Of a stretch of DNA of 64,000 bases, positions 63,117-64,000 are shown in pieces. Numbering within the stretch: position 1 is the first letter of the stretch; each line of letters starts with the position of its first letter. The stretch is from Burkholderiales bacterium (GTDB lineage Bacteria > Pseudomonadota > Gammaproteobacteria > Burkholderiales > Burkholderiaceae_C). The stretch is from positions 1 to 64,000 of the forward strand of contig JAFLDH010000002.1 of NCBI GenBank assembly GCA_017302505.1. The letters run 5' to 3'. The notes below the pieces were generated by a model that ran no database searches, was not told where the DNA came from, and worked only from the letters and a program-made list of their open reading frames with translations. Made by a program: the position numbers and the translations under genes.

Positions 63117-64000
63117 TCATCGCCAGGGGCGCTCGAACGCACCCAGCGTGGTCTGCGCCCCTTCCGCATGGCGCGACAGCGCCTGGGTCCATGCCGGCTG
63201 GGGCTGGAAAGCCTTGCTTTGCGCGGCGGCAGCGCAGGCAGCGTCGATCGCCGCGCGCCAGGTACGTGTGACATCGCCCACATAGGCGGCGCTGCGCTCA
63301 CGGCCCTCGATCTTGAAAGCGCGCACGCCCATGGCGATGAGCTGCGGCAGGATCGCCATGGTGTTGAGGCTCGTGGGTTCTTCCAGCGCATGCGAGCGTT
63401 GGCCATCCACATCGAACCGGCCCTTGCACAACGTCGGGTAGCCGCGCGGCTCATCTGGCGCGTAGTGGTCGATCAGTACACCGCCCAGCCGGGCGCGCAC
63501 GCCGTCGGCCCCCTCTTGCCATCTCACGGCCGATGCCGGAGAACAGACCCCGGCCGTGTTGGGCGACTGTCCGGTGGCATAGGACGACAGCGCGCAGCGG
63601 CCCTCGACCATCACGCACAGGCTGCCGAATCCGAAGACCTCGATCTCCACCGAGGTTCCTTCGATGATCTTGGCAATCTGGTCCGCCGCCACCACGCGAG
63701 GCAGCACTGCCCGCTGCACACCGTAGCGCTGGCGGTAGAACTCGATGGCCGCATGGCTGGTGGCCGAGGCCTGCACCGACAGGTGCAGGCGCAGGCTCGG
63801 CAGATGACGCACGCAGTGGCCCATCACCGCGGTGTCGGCCACGATCAGCGCGTCCGCGCCCAGTTCGGCGGCCTTGTCGGCCGCGGCGAACCACGGCTCG
63901 GGGCTGCGCGCGTCGGCAAAGGTGTTCAGCGCCATCAGCACCTGCGCGCCACGCCGATGCGCGTAGGCGATGCCTTCGCGGATCTGTGTCTCGTCGAAGT
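63117..64000 (-). CDS. ubiU: UbiU, U32-family iron-sulfur hydroxylase subunit (5' end outside window)
   Basis: The C-terminal 294 residues are in the window. The segment CALSSYATGQSPNTAGVCSP followed by GYPTLCKGRF carries the cluster cysteines of UbiU, and EEPTSLNTM, IEGRERSAAYV and EGAQTTLGAFERPW are close to E. coli UbiU. The partner of UbiV; first gene of the leftward ubiU-ubiV-ubiT operon. The start lies beyond position 64000. Confidence 0.92.
   Translation of the reverse strand, partial: FDETQIREGIAYAHRRGAQVLMALNTFADARSPEPWFAAADKAAELGADALIVADTAVMGHCVRHLPSLRLHLSVQASATSHAAIEFYRQRYGVQRAVLPRVVAADQIAKIIEGTSVEIEVFGFGSLCVMVEGRCALSSYATGQSPNTAGVCSPASAVRWQEGADGVRARLGGVLIDHYAPDEPRGYPTLCKGRFDVDGQRSHALEEPTSLNTMAILPQLIAMGVRAFKIEGRERSAAYVGDVTRTWRAAIDAACAAAAQSKAFQPQPAWTQALSRHAEGAQTTLGAFERPWR

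Noticed and set aside
1..64000. CRISPR arrays, rRNA genes, riboswitches, replication origin
   Set aside because: No regularly spaced direct repeats, rRNA-like sequence, recognisable riboswitch core or DnaA-box cluster was seen; only a tRNA 3' fragment was found.

Overview
The window is GC-rich DNA from a betaproteobacterium, most likely order Burkholderiales. The clues are CzcI-type proteins heading czc operons, Bug-type (TctC) binding proteins, a PEP-CTERM protein, and close resemblance of the metal regulators and P-type ATPases to that order. Species cannot be read from the sequence.

Layout. (1) 1-2700 is a mobile-element edge: the start of an IS3-family transposase abutting a 5'-truncated tniQ, a stray tRNA 3' end, a DUF6933 protein and the tail of a lost RND pump. 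(2) 2645-33009 is a large metal-resistance island. It holds a leftward operon DUF3703-lspA-dsbB-dsbA-cadR; a merR/merT-merP-GDCCVxC module without a visible merA; a first efflux set cadA-czcI-czcC-czcB-czcA-PII-like-small periplasmic protein-czcD; a two-component system of the CzcR/CzcS-CusR/CusS type; and a second set cadR/cadA-transglutaminase-czcI-czcC-periplasmic protein-czcB-czcA-small periplasmic protein. Three promoters share a TTGACT/19-bp/nnCAAT layout with a MerR-type dyad, so cytosolic metal sensing (CadR, MerR) probably drives the inner-membrane ATPases and the thiol/lipoprotein accessory genes. The two-component system probably senses periplasmic metal and controls the Czc pumps. 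Duplicated, truncated and chimeric copies between 17.4 and 22 kb show that the island has been rearranged.

(3) 33.8-46.5 kb is metabolic. Rightward: a LysR-flanked SDR, a complete TRAP transporter and a split transketolase, probably an uptake and breakdown unit for a polyhydroxylated acid or sugar. Leftward: an HMG-CoA-lyase-like enzyme, a family III CoA-transferase, an orphan TctC protein and an aconitase-superfamily protein with its swivel domain at the N-terminus, divergent from a second LysR gene. (4) 46.6-52 kb contains an ABM-domain protein, a damaged SMR exporter, a gamma-synthase-type PLP enzyme broken by one stop codon, and a leftward pirin-epoxide-hydrolase-like-patatin operon (patatin also broken by one stop) with a divergent LysR gene. 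(5) 53-58.7 kb has a hybrid sensor kinase, methionine aminopeptidase, a methyltransferase and a PEP-CTERM protein. (6) 58.8-61.6 kb is a graveyard: an alaS 3' fragment, dispersed repeats, an unknown gene and an IS5-type remnant. (7) 61.6-64 kb is ubiU-ubiV-ubiT, the oxygen-independent ubiquinone hydroxylation set, cut by the window end.

The features most worth a second look are the thiol-redox/lspA operon under a MerR-type promoter, the merA-less mer module, the three full-length genes each broken by a single TAG, the CoA-transferase/lyase/aconitase cluster, and the dispersed repeat at four sites.
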